Assembly (NCBI RefSeq): GCF_050947875.1
Contig: NC_134570.1
Location: 106,524,622 to 106,588,621, forward strand
DNA from: Dermacentor variabilis
Taxonomy: Eukaryota > Arthropoda > Arachnida > Ixodida > Ixodidae
Length of the DNA: 64,000 bases
Reading direction: 5' to 3'
The notes under the pieces were generated by a model. That model did no database searches, was not told the DNA's origin, and saw only the letters and a list, made by a program, of their open reading frames with translations. Positions 10,542 to 22,264 of the stretch are shown in pieces. Every line of letters begins with the position of its first letter. The stretch's first letter is position 1. Made by a program: the position numbers and the translations under genes.

Positions 10542-12055
10542 CAATACTGCTACTCTCAGTTGAGAGCATAGCAGGAGGGCATTACTAATACAATCATGTC
10601 TAAAAAGAAAAAAGAAACTGGAAAAATATAACCGACAAGGAAATACCGAAACACATACACCAGGGTAGCATTAAAGCAATAAAGGTGGTCTGCGCAGTTT
10701 TTTCGAGCAAAAGCATCAATATTGCAATAAAGTGTAACAGTGCACAGTCAAGCACATTGTGCTTACAATGTGCCTGATTATAGCCCACATAAATGTGGGA
10801 TAAAATGACGCTGGGCAGAACGTTAATTTAGATTAAGAAAAGCAATGTCCCTAACACCGACCCTTATAGAACGCTAGAATTAATAGGTATCATACCGTTA
10901 ACTGAATCGAATTGTGATGGATTAGTAAGGTTAGTACTGATCAGCAGTATTGAGTGCAGAAAGCTTCAGCAATTACTATACTTGATGGGATACTCTGTCA
11001 AACGCCTTAGCGAAATCTAAGCAAACACAGTTCGATAGTGAAATTATTGTCACGTATGCTGTACCAACGATGCTTGAGAGGAAGCTTTAGCTCGGGTGCT
11101 CCTATCTAAATACATGTAAAAAGAGAATTCGTTTTTCTCGGTAACCACTGCACTAATTTTGACGAGGTTTGTTGCATTTAAAAGAAAAACTTAAAGTCTA
11201 GTGACTGTTGGTTTCGAATTTTTGAGTTAGGTCGTCAATCTTTTATTAAAAACTAGCGAAAATCCGAAATTTTCAAAAAACCAAACTGTCAAGTTTACAA
11301 CTCCGTAACTCCTAAAAGAAAAACGATAATACAATTCTGTGAAATGCATCTAATAGTACATCCAAAGCGGACAAAATTGATATATTACACATGAATCTCA
11401 AAAAATTTAGTAACATGGAAATACAGCTTTTGCAGAACCCTTGTAAACAACGTAACAAATTCACGTAAGATGTAAAATGACATCGAATTTGTCCGCTTTC
11501 AAGGATCTAATGGATGCCGTTCACAGAACCGCGATATCTATTTTTGATACAGAGATATCAATATTTAAAAATTGTTCTTCTATTTTTTTCAAACGCTCAA
11601 ATGTTTGAAAATCGTTTTAAGAAAATTCAAGCCCTAAATAGAAATTCCGCTTCCAACAGTCACTAGAATTCAACTTTCTCTTTCAAATGCAACAAATTTC
11701 ATAAAAATCGGTCCAGGGGTTACCTCATAAAAAAGTTTTTGCGTTTTCCATGTATTTGAATAGGCCGCGTCGGAGTTGGGCCCGAGCTAAAGCTTCCTCT
11801 TAAGTAGAAGCAATGAGTTTCACAGAAAAATGAACGTCGAAACTTCTGTTGGACAGGAGTAAAAGAGGAGTTATATTCCATAAAGTAAAAGAGATGGGTG
11901 TACAACTCTTCTTTTATCGTTTTACAAGGCATACTTGTTAGGAATTATTATAGGATGATAGTTTAAAAGCGACGGTTTGTATCCTGATTTGTGAAATGGA
12001 ACTATATACTCTACTAATTTTCCACTGATCCGGCAAGATGCCATGATCAAAATAT
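10542..12055 (-). pseudogene. CR1/L2-like LINE reverse transcriptase remnant, split by a MITE
   Basis: The minus-strand pieces fall in the right order for a LINE reverse transcriptase. At 12050-11930 the frame gives SCRISGKLVEYIVPFHKSGY and then NYHPI, matching the P-x-FKSG ... NYRPI motif. At 11930-11810 it gives LYTHLFYF...FTPVQQKFRRSFFCET, matching the TPxQxGFRK..SCET motif. Then a 722-bp foldback MITE interrupts (11078-11799). At 11073-10985 the frame resumes with CVCLDFAKAFDRVSH, the RT motif A, where the Asp of FAKAFD is a metal-binding residue. Broken remains of the GPLLFLxYIND region and a 3' UTR follow to about 10542. Several stops. The YxDD motif was lost by deletion. Confidence 0.7.
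11074..11803. mobile_element. Foldback MITE, copy B, nearly full palindrome
   Basis: A 722-bp element (11078-11799) whose two halves are diverged reverse complements over almost the whole length. The ends are GAGGAAGCTTTAGCTCGGG (left) and its inverse CCCGAGCTAAAGCTTCCTC (right). Inner paired blocks include TTGTTGCATTTAAAAG (left) with CTTTCAAATGCAACAA (right), CTAGTGACTGTTGG with CCAACAGTCACTAG, and AAAGCGGACAAA with TTTGTCCGCTTT. Flanks are TTGA (left) and TTAA (right), so a TTAA duplication with one change is likely. No coding capacity. It interrupts a LINE reverse transcriptase, which shows that it is a true insertion. Confidence 0.75.
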
Positions 12056-12059
12056 CGCT

Positions 12060-12185
12060 AGAGAGAGAGAGGGAGAGAGAGAAGAGAGATAAAAGGGAAG
12101 GAAAGACAGGGAGGTTAGCCAATGTAAGTACCGGCTGGCTACCCTGTGCTCGGAAAAGGGGCAAAGAGAATAAAAGGTGAAAAGA
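12060..12185 (-). mobile_element. I/LOA-like LINE 3' end with (CT)n tail
   Basis: On the plus strand a GA-rich tract (12060-12088) is followed by GAAAGACAGGGAGGTTAGCC and GGCTGGCTACCCTGTGCTC. This is the reverse complement of the 3' UTR of the LINE family seen in full at 20492-21317. Only the last 130 bp or so is present, an extreme 5' truncation. Confidence 0.6.
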
Positions 12186-12218
12186 GAAACAAATAAATAT
12201 AAATAAAATGAGAAAAAT

Positions 12219-12271
12219 CCACACAGTAACGTTGTGCTACGCGCTACAACTAGAACAACGTTACTGTGTGG
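12219..12271. repeat. Perfect 17-bp inverted repeat
   Basis: Arms CCACACAGTAACGTTGT (12219-12235) and ACAACGTTACTGTGTGG (12255-12271) are exact reverse complements around a 19-base loop. The phrase CGCGCTACAACTAGA in the loop is repeated just after the right arm, which suggests a local templated rearrangement. Confidence 0.8.
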
Positions 12272-13025
12272 ACGCGCTACAACTAGACTTTAGCTAAATA
12301 TACGAAAGCTTATAACTTTGTTTGTTTTAAATTTTTTTTACTGATGTTATCCACGCAAGATGATGAGATATTCAGATTATCAATCATGTTCATGAGACCG
12401 GTAGGCTCTAACGCCGCCCGTAAGAGCTGAATGCAGAAAAATTCTTAGAAAAATAATTGTTGAATACCGATGGACACTCGACAAGTGCGGTTGGTAGGCC
12501 GTAGTTATTATACAAAGATATCCGACAGTCTTTATTTCAATTTATAGTACTCCAGAACTTTTTTGGGGTTCGTTAATAATAGATCGGACAACGTTTTTTA
12601 AAGGAAGGGTTCGTTAGTATCTGCCATTTCTGCGGTGTATAGCGCTTCTGTAGACAAATATGTCACCCAACACGCTTGCGTGTTACGTCATTTGGTTAAA
12701 GGTAACAAACGTTGCTTTTTTTTCATTTGCGCCTCAAATACTTATTGTAACGCGCAGCTCGGCTGCTTGACCGAACGCGGTGAAGGAGCACACGCTTATT
12801 GGTTAGATTGTTGGACATCATGCAAAACAGGTCTCAGTTTTCCTGTACACTTCGATGGTCGAGTATACGGCGAAGTACAGATCAACATAACTGCTAATTT
12901 GCTTATTAACGACATCGCAATGCTTTCCGCGGTAATCGTGAACGAACTTATGCTTTCCAGTGTTGCGCCGGAAAGAGAGTTTCATTTCAACATTAAATAA
13001 TTATCACCAAAACCTGAATAAAAAA
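12272..13025. other. No gene recognised; one open frame without motifs
   Basis: A plus-strand frame is open to the TAA near 13000 and covers about 120 codons from 12635, but the first in-frame methionine codon is late. The peptide (ending near PEREFHFNIK) has five cysteines and no motif that I know. It could be an exon or a chance frame; I see no splice or start context that decides. Confidence 0.25.
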
Positions 13026-13530
13026 AATTGGAGGACGCTTAAGCTTCGCCTTCAAGAGTGGAACGCGACAGCGTTCCCGTCGACCCGCCAAGGGGTGTAA
13101 GACAATGGGCTACGGCGCAGCGACTACGCGCCCCGCATCGGACGCGGTGAGCGTCGAGCAACGCAGCGTTCGGCGCGACAACGAAATGTGCGCCTGAGCA
13201 AGCGACGCACGCCTGAGCCTTAGAAACAGCTCGTTTCTAAGGCAACACCGCGTTTACTAGAGGCGCTTTTGTACCGCTTTGAAGCATCGAACTCGTGGCT
13301 CAGTATAATAAAGAAAAAAAAACTCGTGGCTCAGTGGTAACGTCTCCGTCTCACACTCCGGAGACCCTGGTTCGATTCCCACCCAGCTCATCTTGGAAGT
13401 CGCTTTTTATTTATGAAGTGCCTGCCGTGATTTATCGCTCACGGCCAACGCCGCGGACGCCGGCACCGACGCCGACGACACCGGCTTTTCTGCGACACGA
13501 GCTCCTTAACGCTATCGCGTTAATATGTCG
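13026..13530 (+). mobile_element. tRNA-like composite repeat
   Basis: A CpG-rich block (13026-13290) leads into a tRNA-like unit at about 13322-13397. Box A is TGGCTCAGTGG and box B is GGTTCGATTCCC, with an anticodon-arm-like hairpin, GTCTCCG ... CGGAGAC. The first part, AACTCGTGGCTCAGT, is duplicated at 13288-13303 and 13320-13335. The acceptor ends do not pair, so it is not a functional tRNA. A 3' body follows, with the CACGGCCAACGCCG block and a GACGCCGG-type short tandem repeat. I judge it a second tRNA-derived retroposon type, distinct from the Ruka copies. Confidence 0.5.
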
Positions 13531-16500
13531 TTTCGGAAAGGTACTCTGGGTTTGTCGGCAATACCAAGTCAGCTCGCGTTCATGCACTGGTCTGAAGGGA
13601 ACGCAAGGTAAAAATGGGCCAAACCTAAAGTTAAGCGTAATATATTTCGTTGGACTTTGACGAACGCTCACCAACGGGAACCTCCTCGGGGAATCTTCAA
13701 GGTGCGGCGCTTGCAACGACGCTAGAGGCGCACCTCATCAGGCCAGCGTTCTGAGACGCCCGTTAGCTGCTAGGGTAGCTGTTTCTGCTGAGCTAAAGCA
13801 CTTTCATCGCTTGCTGCTTTGCACCAAAATGGCGCCCGCCCCCCTCCCCCGTCTATTGTTGAAGCACTTTCCAAGGAGCCCTAATGCAATGCTAGATCTT
13901 GCTGTGAATGCTTTGCGCTTAGGGCAGACCTCCCAATTTTTTTGCTTAGAAAGTGTACGAAAAGCCACCACAACTTTCTCTATAGTTATCTGTGCGCCCG
14001 CTGCCGATGGGCGCGCCAGTGATAATGTGACAAAATTAAGAAATCGCGACGTACTAAACGTTCATTACGGGGAACGTCAACCGACCGCATCTCCGATACG
14101 CCAGTAAAACCTTATTTATAACACCAACCGAAAAGCGGAACGTGAGCGAAACACTTTAGCCTTCACGGACCACTTAACAACGTCGCAGTTCAGAGGCGCA
14201 ACACGGCTCCGAGCACCGGCAAAACGGCAGTCCCTTTCCGGCGGCTTCATTCAGAGCCGCTGATTTAAAGCCCAGCGCGGAAGAGAATTACGACTTCGGT
14301 CACCGCGAGCCGCGCGGCTGAAGTCGCACGGAGTCCACTGACCAGAGCAACCCTATATGCAGTCACGCAGAGGGTCCGGCGCCGACATTTGGCGGCGGGC
14401 GAAAGAGACAGAGGAGCTGTATCGCTACAAGGCCCGCATAATGACTCCATTACCCCTTTTTCCTCGCGTTGCGCGCTGTCTGCCGCTGCTCGAAATCGTT
14501 GCCGGCTCCGCGAGCCGCTTGGGGGAATCGGCCCGTCCGGTCAGCAGCCTTTTATAAATCACTTGAGCCGACAAAACTCGGCCGCTGAGTGCTGCACAAT
14601 GGGTCGCGGCCTCCCGGTCGGGAGGACCAGCGACTCCCTCGACGGACACACGAGTGTGTGCGCGAGCGCAAGGACACACAGGCAGGCAGGCAGGCAGGCA
14701 GGCTCCAGGCGGCGCATATACGTTACAAGCGCTGGGTAACAAAGTGAGCGTACAAACACGCGAAACCCCCCCGGCTACAATGCTATATGGCAGTGCTATA
14801 GAGGCAGAAACGCAAACAGGCATACACGCGCGCAGACATACGCGAGCTCAGTGCTGCAAGATATCGTGCGGAGAGAGAGAGCAGTTGGGACGATGGTGTC
14901 AGGCAAGCCCCCTCCATCCCGTTTCCCGCTGGGATCTTAAGCACGGTTTAAAGAGACTCAAGATTTATGTGCTTTAGGCGCGGCTGGCTTCGATGCACGC
15001 GGAAGAGGACAGAAGCTCTGCGTGTCGCCCAGCTCCTCCTCCGGCTCACGCATTGTCGCACACTTTGGGACCCCGCCGCGTCTCTTCTGTCGCGCCGACT
15101 TTGGCGCGGCGCCCGTTCGGGTCTCAATGGGTTGCGAGGGGAACCGAGGCCCGGAAGAGTTGCGGCGTGGCGGAATAGAAACAAGGCGCCCCGGTTTGTC
15201 TCGGGCAGCGTCGTTGTAACGGCGCGAGATCGCGAATTGGCGCAACGACCTCGCCCATGCACGCTCACTGTATACAAGCACACGGCCCACGATGCCACGC
15301 TGCCAGTTCTGAGAGCTTCTGTGCGCTTCTTCTACATCAACCAGGTTATCCAGAGTCCAACGACCAGCGTGGCCAAGTTGCGTGTCCTAATAGTGAGTCT
15401 TATTATTGCAAATAATTCTGCTTTTTTTATTTTTTTGCTAGTCCTTTGTGCTGACAGCAAGGCGTCACATGAATTCGCATATTCATTACTCTTAGTTGCC
15501 ACGCAACAAGTAGAAGGAAAAACAGTACATCAAAGACGGGGAAGTGTTGTTGTTATTACGTTGATATCGTGCAATCGTTCAAACAGCAAATTAAAGAAAA
15601 AGAGGAGCAATTGCATCCTGAAGGGGGAAACAACACCCATTGGCTTGGAGAGGAGGAAAATGAAGAAGGTGAAAGAAAAGAGAGAGACACTGCTCTACAA
15701 ATCCCATCGCGCTTAGAAAAAGTTTATGGGCACAGCGAGCGAGTTGGCTGATGCCTTTCCTCGCTCGACTCGACGCGCAACCGTTGTCAGAGTATGTTAC
15801 ATTAGGTGCGACTGTAAATCTAGCTTCATCCAGGCCTTACTCGATATCTAAAAATAGTGCGCATCTGGATCTCGGTGGTGTGTGAAGACCTGCCCGTCAC
15901 ATGCTCCGCCTCTTCCCTGTGTCGTCATCCATCTTGTTCCTATATATTTCCCTCTTTCACTTTCCACACCGCAGAAATGCTGGCTAGAGGAGTGCGCGTG
16001 CCTCTGTCCGACCATCTCTGGCTTTCTTATCACCACATCTTTTCTCTCTCTCGAGTCGAGAACACAGACACGACAAGGCGTCGTTCGATAAACAAACGCC
16101 CTAAAACATGGTTACGAAGCGCCTTCAAACACAGTCACGCAAAGTAAACGAGGCCGCCACGTATATGGTACGAGACACTCTCGTTCCCAAAAAGAGCCTC
16201 GAGATCGGCACCCCAGATGCTCGCGACGTCGCCTGTATACCACTGTGCCGCACACCCGACGCCTTGCAGACACAAGCGTGAATAGTTCGCCGACACGCGC
16301 ATTCCGGACGAGGTACGCGCCGGCTCGTTTGAAGCGCGGCATTTTGCCCAATTCGGCGGCGCCAAGGCGATCCTTGTCGCAAGCGCGCCAGGCCGATCGC
16401 CGCGCGCTGCTTCTGCCGCGCGACTCGCGGAGTGTCTGTGTATAGTACGTGCTCAGAAGCTGGCGTGTGCAAGCACGCGTGCTTACGGATGTACGCCGCT

Positions 16501-17579
16501 CACCCGACCGGACACGGGGACGAGATGAGCGAGAGCGCGCGCGCGGTCAGCCTCGCTGCGCAAGAACGCCGCGGGCGCCCACGGGTCTGCTACGGTGTGG
16601 TCAGCAGCAACAGCAGCGCTAGACACAAGAAGCGCGCGTGTCTTTTGTGCATGACGCTCGTGGTTGTGTTTGCGCCCTGCGGAGGAATGGACCGGCAGCG
16701 CCGGGGAATGGCGCCTTCCTTTGAGGGATTATCCGGGGCCGCCGGCGGCGGCGGCGGCGGTGGCTGTCCGGCATCCCCGGACGCGCGCCGCCGTCGCAGT
16801 GGACGCCGTAGTTGACCGCACACTCTCACGGGTGGTCGCTGCATACTGTGCCTAGGAGATGAAGGTGCTAAAGGCCTCCTGGAGTGGACGTGATGCGCAG
16901 TATACACGCTATTAAGGATCGCTATTTTATTCTTGCAGTGAGACATTGACGACTACATTCTTAAAACAAACCCGAAACAAAGGGATAACTGTTGTCAAGG
17001 GTGCGCTGGCTAAGAGACATTGAGAAATGCTTGACCGCGGACGGTCTATAACGCGCGTCTCGCGTTCATTTTAAACGCGAGCCACGTGCTTCAGACGCGT
17101 GCTCCAGGCTTGACAGAGCGCTAGCTTCCCTCATCATCCTGCATGTATAACCTACCCCCACCTTTAGCCCCGCCTTCCAGTAATTTTTTTTTGGGCAGAA
17201 AAATAATCGTGCACATTTAAATTAAGTCATCACAAGAATACGTAGAAATGCGAACACCGAACAAACGAAAAGGTTGCAGAGGCACTATAGCTTGTGAAGT
17301 ACGCACACACACAAGCTGCGACGAATACAATACATAACAAAACCAAGCAATAAAGTAACACGATATAAGAAAATACAAAAATAGTTTGCAACACTGTATG
17401 ATTCCTGGTCAACCATCGCAATTCTTTCTGTCCGATAACAAAAGCTGTTAAACGGACCAAAGTTAATTGCTAGTTTCACGAGAGAGATTTAGAGAAATAA
17501 CGGTACAATCTTACAAGGGAAGTGTTTGGATGACTATCCTACAGGAAAGTAGAACAAACGTTCACAAGACTACAATTAA
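13531..17579. other. No gene recognised; CpG-rich stretches
   Basis: Two visibly CpG-rich blocks (about 14,200-15,250 and 16,100-16,860) resemble promoter-proximal or first-exon DNA, but no frame carries a recognisable protein. The long frame at 14967-15716 overlaps several opposite-strand frames and is Arg/Ser-rich, as expected by chance in GC-rich DNA. A (GGCA)n microsatellite lies at 14678-14703, and a GGC-rich run lies near 16,740. Confidence 0.35.
14678..14703. repeat. (GGCA)n microsatellite
   Basis: About six GGCA units after an ACACACA stretch. Plain tandem repeat. Confidence 0.85.
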
Positions 17580-20489
17580 CCCATGGCCCTCAGTCCCCAG
17601 CAGCTGCGGAGCACCTGACCAAGGCAGCGGTCAGACCTGTAACGAGGCAGAGGGTGCCAAGAATCTCCGGATCCGGACAGCCCACCAATGGAAACTGACC
17701 CTGTCAACCTTTAACATTCAAACTCTGTCGAGTAAGGCTAGCTTAACAGGACTCCTTGAGGAGCTATCAGACATTGTTTGGTATATCATCGGTCTTAGTG
17801 AGATTAGAGAGAGAGAGAAACAACTTCATGTAGTCGCCAGTTGAGATTAGAAGAACTGGAGAGGTTTATACAGTGCTGACTAACGGCCGTGTCTTCTGCT
17901 ATAGAGGTCTCCCAGATAAGAAGTAATACGGGATAGGATTCGTAATCCATAAGGACATAGCATGCAACACTTACGAATTCTACAACATTATTTAGAGGGT
18001 AGCAGTAGTCGAAATCAAACTTAATAAGAAGCATAAGCCTACGCTCCAACATCCACTCACGATGATGATGAAGTAGATCAGTTTTATAAAGATGTTGAAT
18101 TAGGAATGAGAAAAGGACAAACTAACAGTATACTAATGGGCGACTTCAATGCAAAAGTGGGGAAAAAGACAGGCTGTTGAACGAGCAATTGGCAAGTACG
18201 GCGTCGATTCTATGCTAGAGGAGAGATGCTGGTAGAATTCGCAGGAAGGAATAAGCTGCGAATAATGAACACCTTCCTCAGGAAGGGTAGCAACAGAAAG
18301 TGGACCTGGGAAAGCCCCAATGGTGTGACAAGATATGAAACTGATCCCATACTCTCTGCCGATCCCAGCACAGTGCAGGATGTATAAGTGTTAGGTAGGG
18401 TAAAGTGCAGTGATCATAGGTTAGTGAGGGTTAGGATACACCTCAATTTGAAGCGAGAAAGAGTAAAATTGGTCAAGAAGAAACAGGCAAACCTAGATGC
18501 AGTAAGTGTATAGAAGCAGACAAATTCAGGCTGCTACTTGCAAACAAATAAGCAGCCTTCGAACAGAGAGATGAAGATGACGCACAGGTAATGAATGAAA
18601 CCGTAACTAGGCTAGTGTCGGAGGCAGCAAATGAAGTGGAAGGCAAGTCAACAAGGTAACCAGTACGCAAGCTCTCCCAAGTAACAGAGGAGCTAATAAA
18701 GAAACGACAAAGAATGAAAGTGTCCAACTCAAGAGATAAGATAGAATTCGCGGAACTGTCAAAACTGGTCAACAAGGCGAAAATAAGGGATATTCGAAAC
18801 TATAACATGAGAACGACTGAGGAAGCCGTAAAAACATGAACGCAGCCAGAAATAACTGAGAAAGAAACTTGGCACAGGACAAATCAAAATGTACTCACTG
18901 AAAGATAAGCAGCATAATATCATCAGCAATCTCGATGGTATAGAAAAACAGCGGAAGAATTCCATACTGACCTGTACAGTAAGTACCCAGAGGACCCACG
19001 ATACCTCTATTCGAAGCAGTAATGAAGAGGTTGCAGAGACCCCTCCTATAACTAGTGATGAGGTCAGAAGGGCCTTGCAAGACATGAAAGGGGGAAAAGT
19101 GGCAGGAGAAGATGGAATAACCGTCGATTTAATCAACGATGGAGGAGACATAATGATTCAAAAACGTGTGGCTCTCTATACGAAGTGTCTATCGACTTTA
19201 AGAGTCCCAGAAACTGGAAGAATGCAAACATTATACTAATCCACAAAAGAGAGACGTTAAAGAATTGAAAAAAATTTAGGCCCATTAGCTTACTTCCAGT
19301 ATTATCTAAAATATTCATCAAGATAACATGCAAATAAATAAGGGCAACGCTGGACTTTAGTCAACCAAGTGAACAGGTTGGCTTCAGGAAGGGATACTCT
19401 ATAATGAATCACATCCATGTCATCAATCAGGTAATCGAGAAATCCGCAGAGTACAATCAGCCTATATATATGGTTTTCATAGATTACGAAAAGGCATTTG
19501 ATTCAGTAGAGATAGCAGCAGTCATACAGGCATTACGCAATCAAGGAGTACAGGGTGCTTACGTAAATATCGTGGAAAATATCTACAGAGATTCCGCAGC
19601 TACCCTAATTCTACTCAAGAAAAGTAGGAGCATTCGTATAAAGAAAGGGGTCAGACAAGGAGACACAATCTCTCCTATGCTATTCACTGCATGCTTGGAA
19701 GAAGTATTCAAGCTATTAAACTGGGAAGGCTTAGGAGTAAGGATCAGCGGTGATTATCTCAGCAGTCTTAGGTTTGCAGATGACAATGTCATGTTCAGCC
19801 ACACTGGAGACGACTTAGAACAAATGTATGAGGACTTTAACAGAGAGAGTAAAAGAGTGAGCTTGAGGATTAATATGCAGAATACGAAGATAATCATGAA
19901 CAGATGGGCAAGGGAACAAGAGTCGAGGATCGCCAGTCAGCCTCTAGAGTCTGTGAAGGAGTACGTTTACTTATGTCAATTAGTCATAGGGAACCCTGAT
20001 CATGAAAAGGAAATTCACAGAAGGATAAAAATAGGTTGGACTGCATACGGCAGCCATTGTCAGCTCCTGAATGGAAGCTTACCATTATAATTGAAAATAA
20101 AGCTGTACAATCAGTGCATTTTACCGGTGCTAACGTATGGGCAGAAATTCGGAGACCTACAAAGAAGCTTGAGAACAAGTTAACAACCGCGCAAAGAGCG
20201 AGGGAACGAAGAATGCTAGGAATAACGTCAAGAGACAGAATGACAGCGGTTTTGATCAGAGAGCAAACGGTTATAGCGCCGATATTATAATTGACATTAA
20301 AAGAAAAAGAATTGATCTGGGCAGGTGATGTAATGCGTAGATTAGACAACCGGTGGACGATTGCGGTACAGAATCAGTGCCAAGAGAAAGGAAGCGCAGT
20401 CTAGGACGGCACAAGACTAGGTGGGGCGATGAAATTAGCAAATTCGCGGGCGCTAGTTGGAATCGGTTGGCGCAAGACAGGAGTTATTG

Positions 20490-20491
<2 letters not shown>
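17580..20491 (+). pseudogene. RTE-clade LINE, decayed, 5' part to near 3' end
   Basis: An apurinic-type endonuclease is recognisable from WKLTLSTFNIQTLSS (about 17,690) and MGDFNAKVG (about 18,135; the Asp and Asn of GDFN are catalytic-site residues). The reverse transcriptase is best kept in the frame 19404-20090, with FIDYEKAFDSV (motif A), KKGVRQGDTISPMLF (motif B) and RFADDNVMF (motif C, the catalytic Asp pair, codons about 19,778-19,783). A C-terminal HKTRWGDEISKFAGASWNRL segment runs to about 20,480. Many stops and frameshifts lie between these blocks, for example before and after 18,170 and around 19,240-19,400. The element is therefore dead. The endonuclease type and the tail (see 21318-21468) agree with RTE. 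It is interrupted at 20491 by another LINE and resumes at 21318. Confidence 0.75.
20480..20491. repeat. Target-site duplication, left copy
   Basis: GGAGTTATTGGA, matched at 21318-21329 by GGAGTAATTGGA with one mismatch. The pair brackets the minus-strand LINE at 20492-21317. Confidence 0.75.
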
Positions 20492-20556
<65 letters not shown>

Positions 20557-21317
20557 CACAGGAAAGACAGGGAGGTTAACCAGAGATTATCTCCGGTTGG
20601 CTACTCTGTACTGGGGAGGGGAAAGGGGATGAGATAGGTGAGAGAGAGATAATGATAAAAAACGAACTATACACACACAAGCACACGTATATACGGACTG
20701 TTTCTGTGGGCACTGTCATGCAGCCCGTAAAGGCGTTCCTAGTGTTACGCAGTGTCACCGTACAATCCTGCGTCACACAGTATACAATCAGAATTTGTCA
20801 TAAAGTTTCGTGTCCTTTAAGTACCGCAGCAGCGCCTTCATAGCGGATCGCGCTGATGTTCCCGTAGGCCAGTTTCCAAGGATGTTGTTTTCTGTCATAG
20901 GGGCTTGTCCAGGTTGTCTAGGGTGGCTGAGAGGACTGCTCTTTGCGGATTGAAACGAAGGCACTGACAAAGAAGGTGCACGATTGTTTCATTGCATCCG
21001 CAGAAGTAAAAAAGTGGGCTGTCGCCCATTCCAATAAGAAATGAGTACGCATTTGAAAATGCTACTCCAAGCCATAGACGGACAAGAAGGGTGCAGTCAC
21101 GTCGTGGAAGCTCGGGCGCAATACGGAGTTCTAAATTGGGGTCCAGGATATGAAGGCGTGCACTTGTGAACTTGGATGACTTCCACTGAGTTAACGTGAA
21201 GTCACGCGCAAGTGGCGGAAAGTTTTTTCGCTGCGTCAGCTCTCGAAAGAGGAATGGCAACGCAGCTGACGCCGTCATGGGTAGACCGGGCAGCTGCGTC
21301 TGCTCGGTCATTTAATT
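20492..21317 (-). mobile_element. I/LOA-like LINE insertion, 5'-truncated, with (CT)n tail and TSD
   Basis: On its own strand the element runs from 21317 to 20492. The frame 20895-21311 encodes about 138 residues with RLHILDPNLELRIAP, LLVRLWLGVAFSNAYSFLIG and a Cys/His cluster (CGCNETIVHLLCQC). It continues after a frameshift as LLRYLKDTKLYDKF (20788-20970). The 3' UTR holds the family block CAGAGTAGCCAACCGG and GGTTAACCTCCCTGTCTTTCC, then a C run and a (CT)n tail (plus strand: GA repeats 20492-20547). The 12-bp direct repeats flanking it show a target-primed insertion. Only the end of ORF2 is present, so it cannot move itself. It serves here as the reference copy for the many short (GA)n-linked repeats in the window. 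Confidence 0.8.
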
Positions 21318-21386
21318 GGAGTAATTGGATATCGCAGGGAGAGGCCTTCGTCCTGCAGTGGACATAAATACGACGACGACGACGAC

Positions 21387-21467
<81 letters not shown>

Positions 21468-21468
21468 A
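21318..21468 (+). mobile_element. RTE LINE 3' terminus with (GAC)n(GAT)n tail
   Basis: After the right target-site copy the RTE 3' end resumes: ATATCGCAGGGAGAGGCC, then TCGTCCTGCAGTGGACATAA. It then passes into GAC repeats (21371-21417, one interruption) and GAT repeats (to 21468). The same GGGAGAGGCCTT phrase ends the RTE fragments at 23,990 (plus) and 32,480 (minus), so the trinucleotide run is the tail of the LINE, not an independent microsatellite. Confidence 0.75.
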
Positions 21469-22264
21469 AACGGGCTAGCACGTTCTATAGTAGTAGGGGG
21501 CTATAGTATATAGGTTCCCATATACGTGGCCATGTATCGTGGAGTGTGAAGAATATCTTCTCAGGAATACCAATTAAGTCAGAGGATGAATGGCATGCAT
21601 TTGCGGAAAAGTGCTGTTATAGATGTGTGATAGATTCTGCCCTGTGAAGGTCCGAGGTGAATGTGCTACCAAGCTTACGGTGTCACGAACTCTGGCGTTG
21701 GTGTCTACGCGAAGCACCGTTATAGTTATTCATCGAGAATGGGAATGATGGCTAGCGATTATATTTATGTAAAATTCGCCATTCTGGCTTCGGACAACCA
21801 AATTTTCTGTATGGGGATAATTCGCCTCATTCGCTGCCTACTTTTACGTTTCTATCCACAGTCTATACTGATTTCAGAACAGTGCAAACAAAAAATAGGT
21901 CTTTAAAACAGTCACTTACAGTGTGTGTCACTACCTAAATAACATGTAGATCTCGCATGACAATGTGTATGCTTCAGAAGAGTCCAGACTTATTTACGCG
22001 TTCAAACATACGTAACACAGAAGTATCGCTGTCAACGTCAACCATTCCACTGCTCTACAGTAATGTTGTGTGACTAAAGCAACGCAGCTCAACCACAAAG
22101 AAAAATAAAAGAAGCTGAAGTTTGCTTTCTCGTCCAAGTCGTGCCAAGTCAGAACAATCTAAACACTTGTTATTCCTAATTATCATCGTGGTAGAGCGAC
22201 CTCCAGCACCATATATTTGGCCTTATAGTAATCTTAGCACGAAACTCCGTGTCACCAAGCTATA
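21469..22264. other. No gene recognised
   Basis: AT-leaning DNA with no long frames and no repeat that I can name. Confidence 0.4.

Noticed and set aside
13322..13397. Functional tRNA gene
   Set aside because: Box A and box B are good, but the acceptor ends do not pair and the anticodon loop is too long; it is part of a repeat.
14967..15716. 249-codon frame in CpG-rich DNA
   Set aside because: Overlapped by frames in other phases and on the other strand, Arg-rich, no domain, and the end is low-complexity.
15569..15751. Glu/Lys-rich plus-strand frame that looks helical
   Set aside because: It lies in purine-rich DNA that gives Glu/Lys/Arg in any phase; no start context or homology.
21369..21468. 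CRISPR-like or minisatellite array
   Set aside because: It is a plain GAC/GAT trinucleotide tail of a LINE with no spacers.
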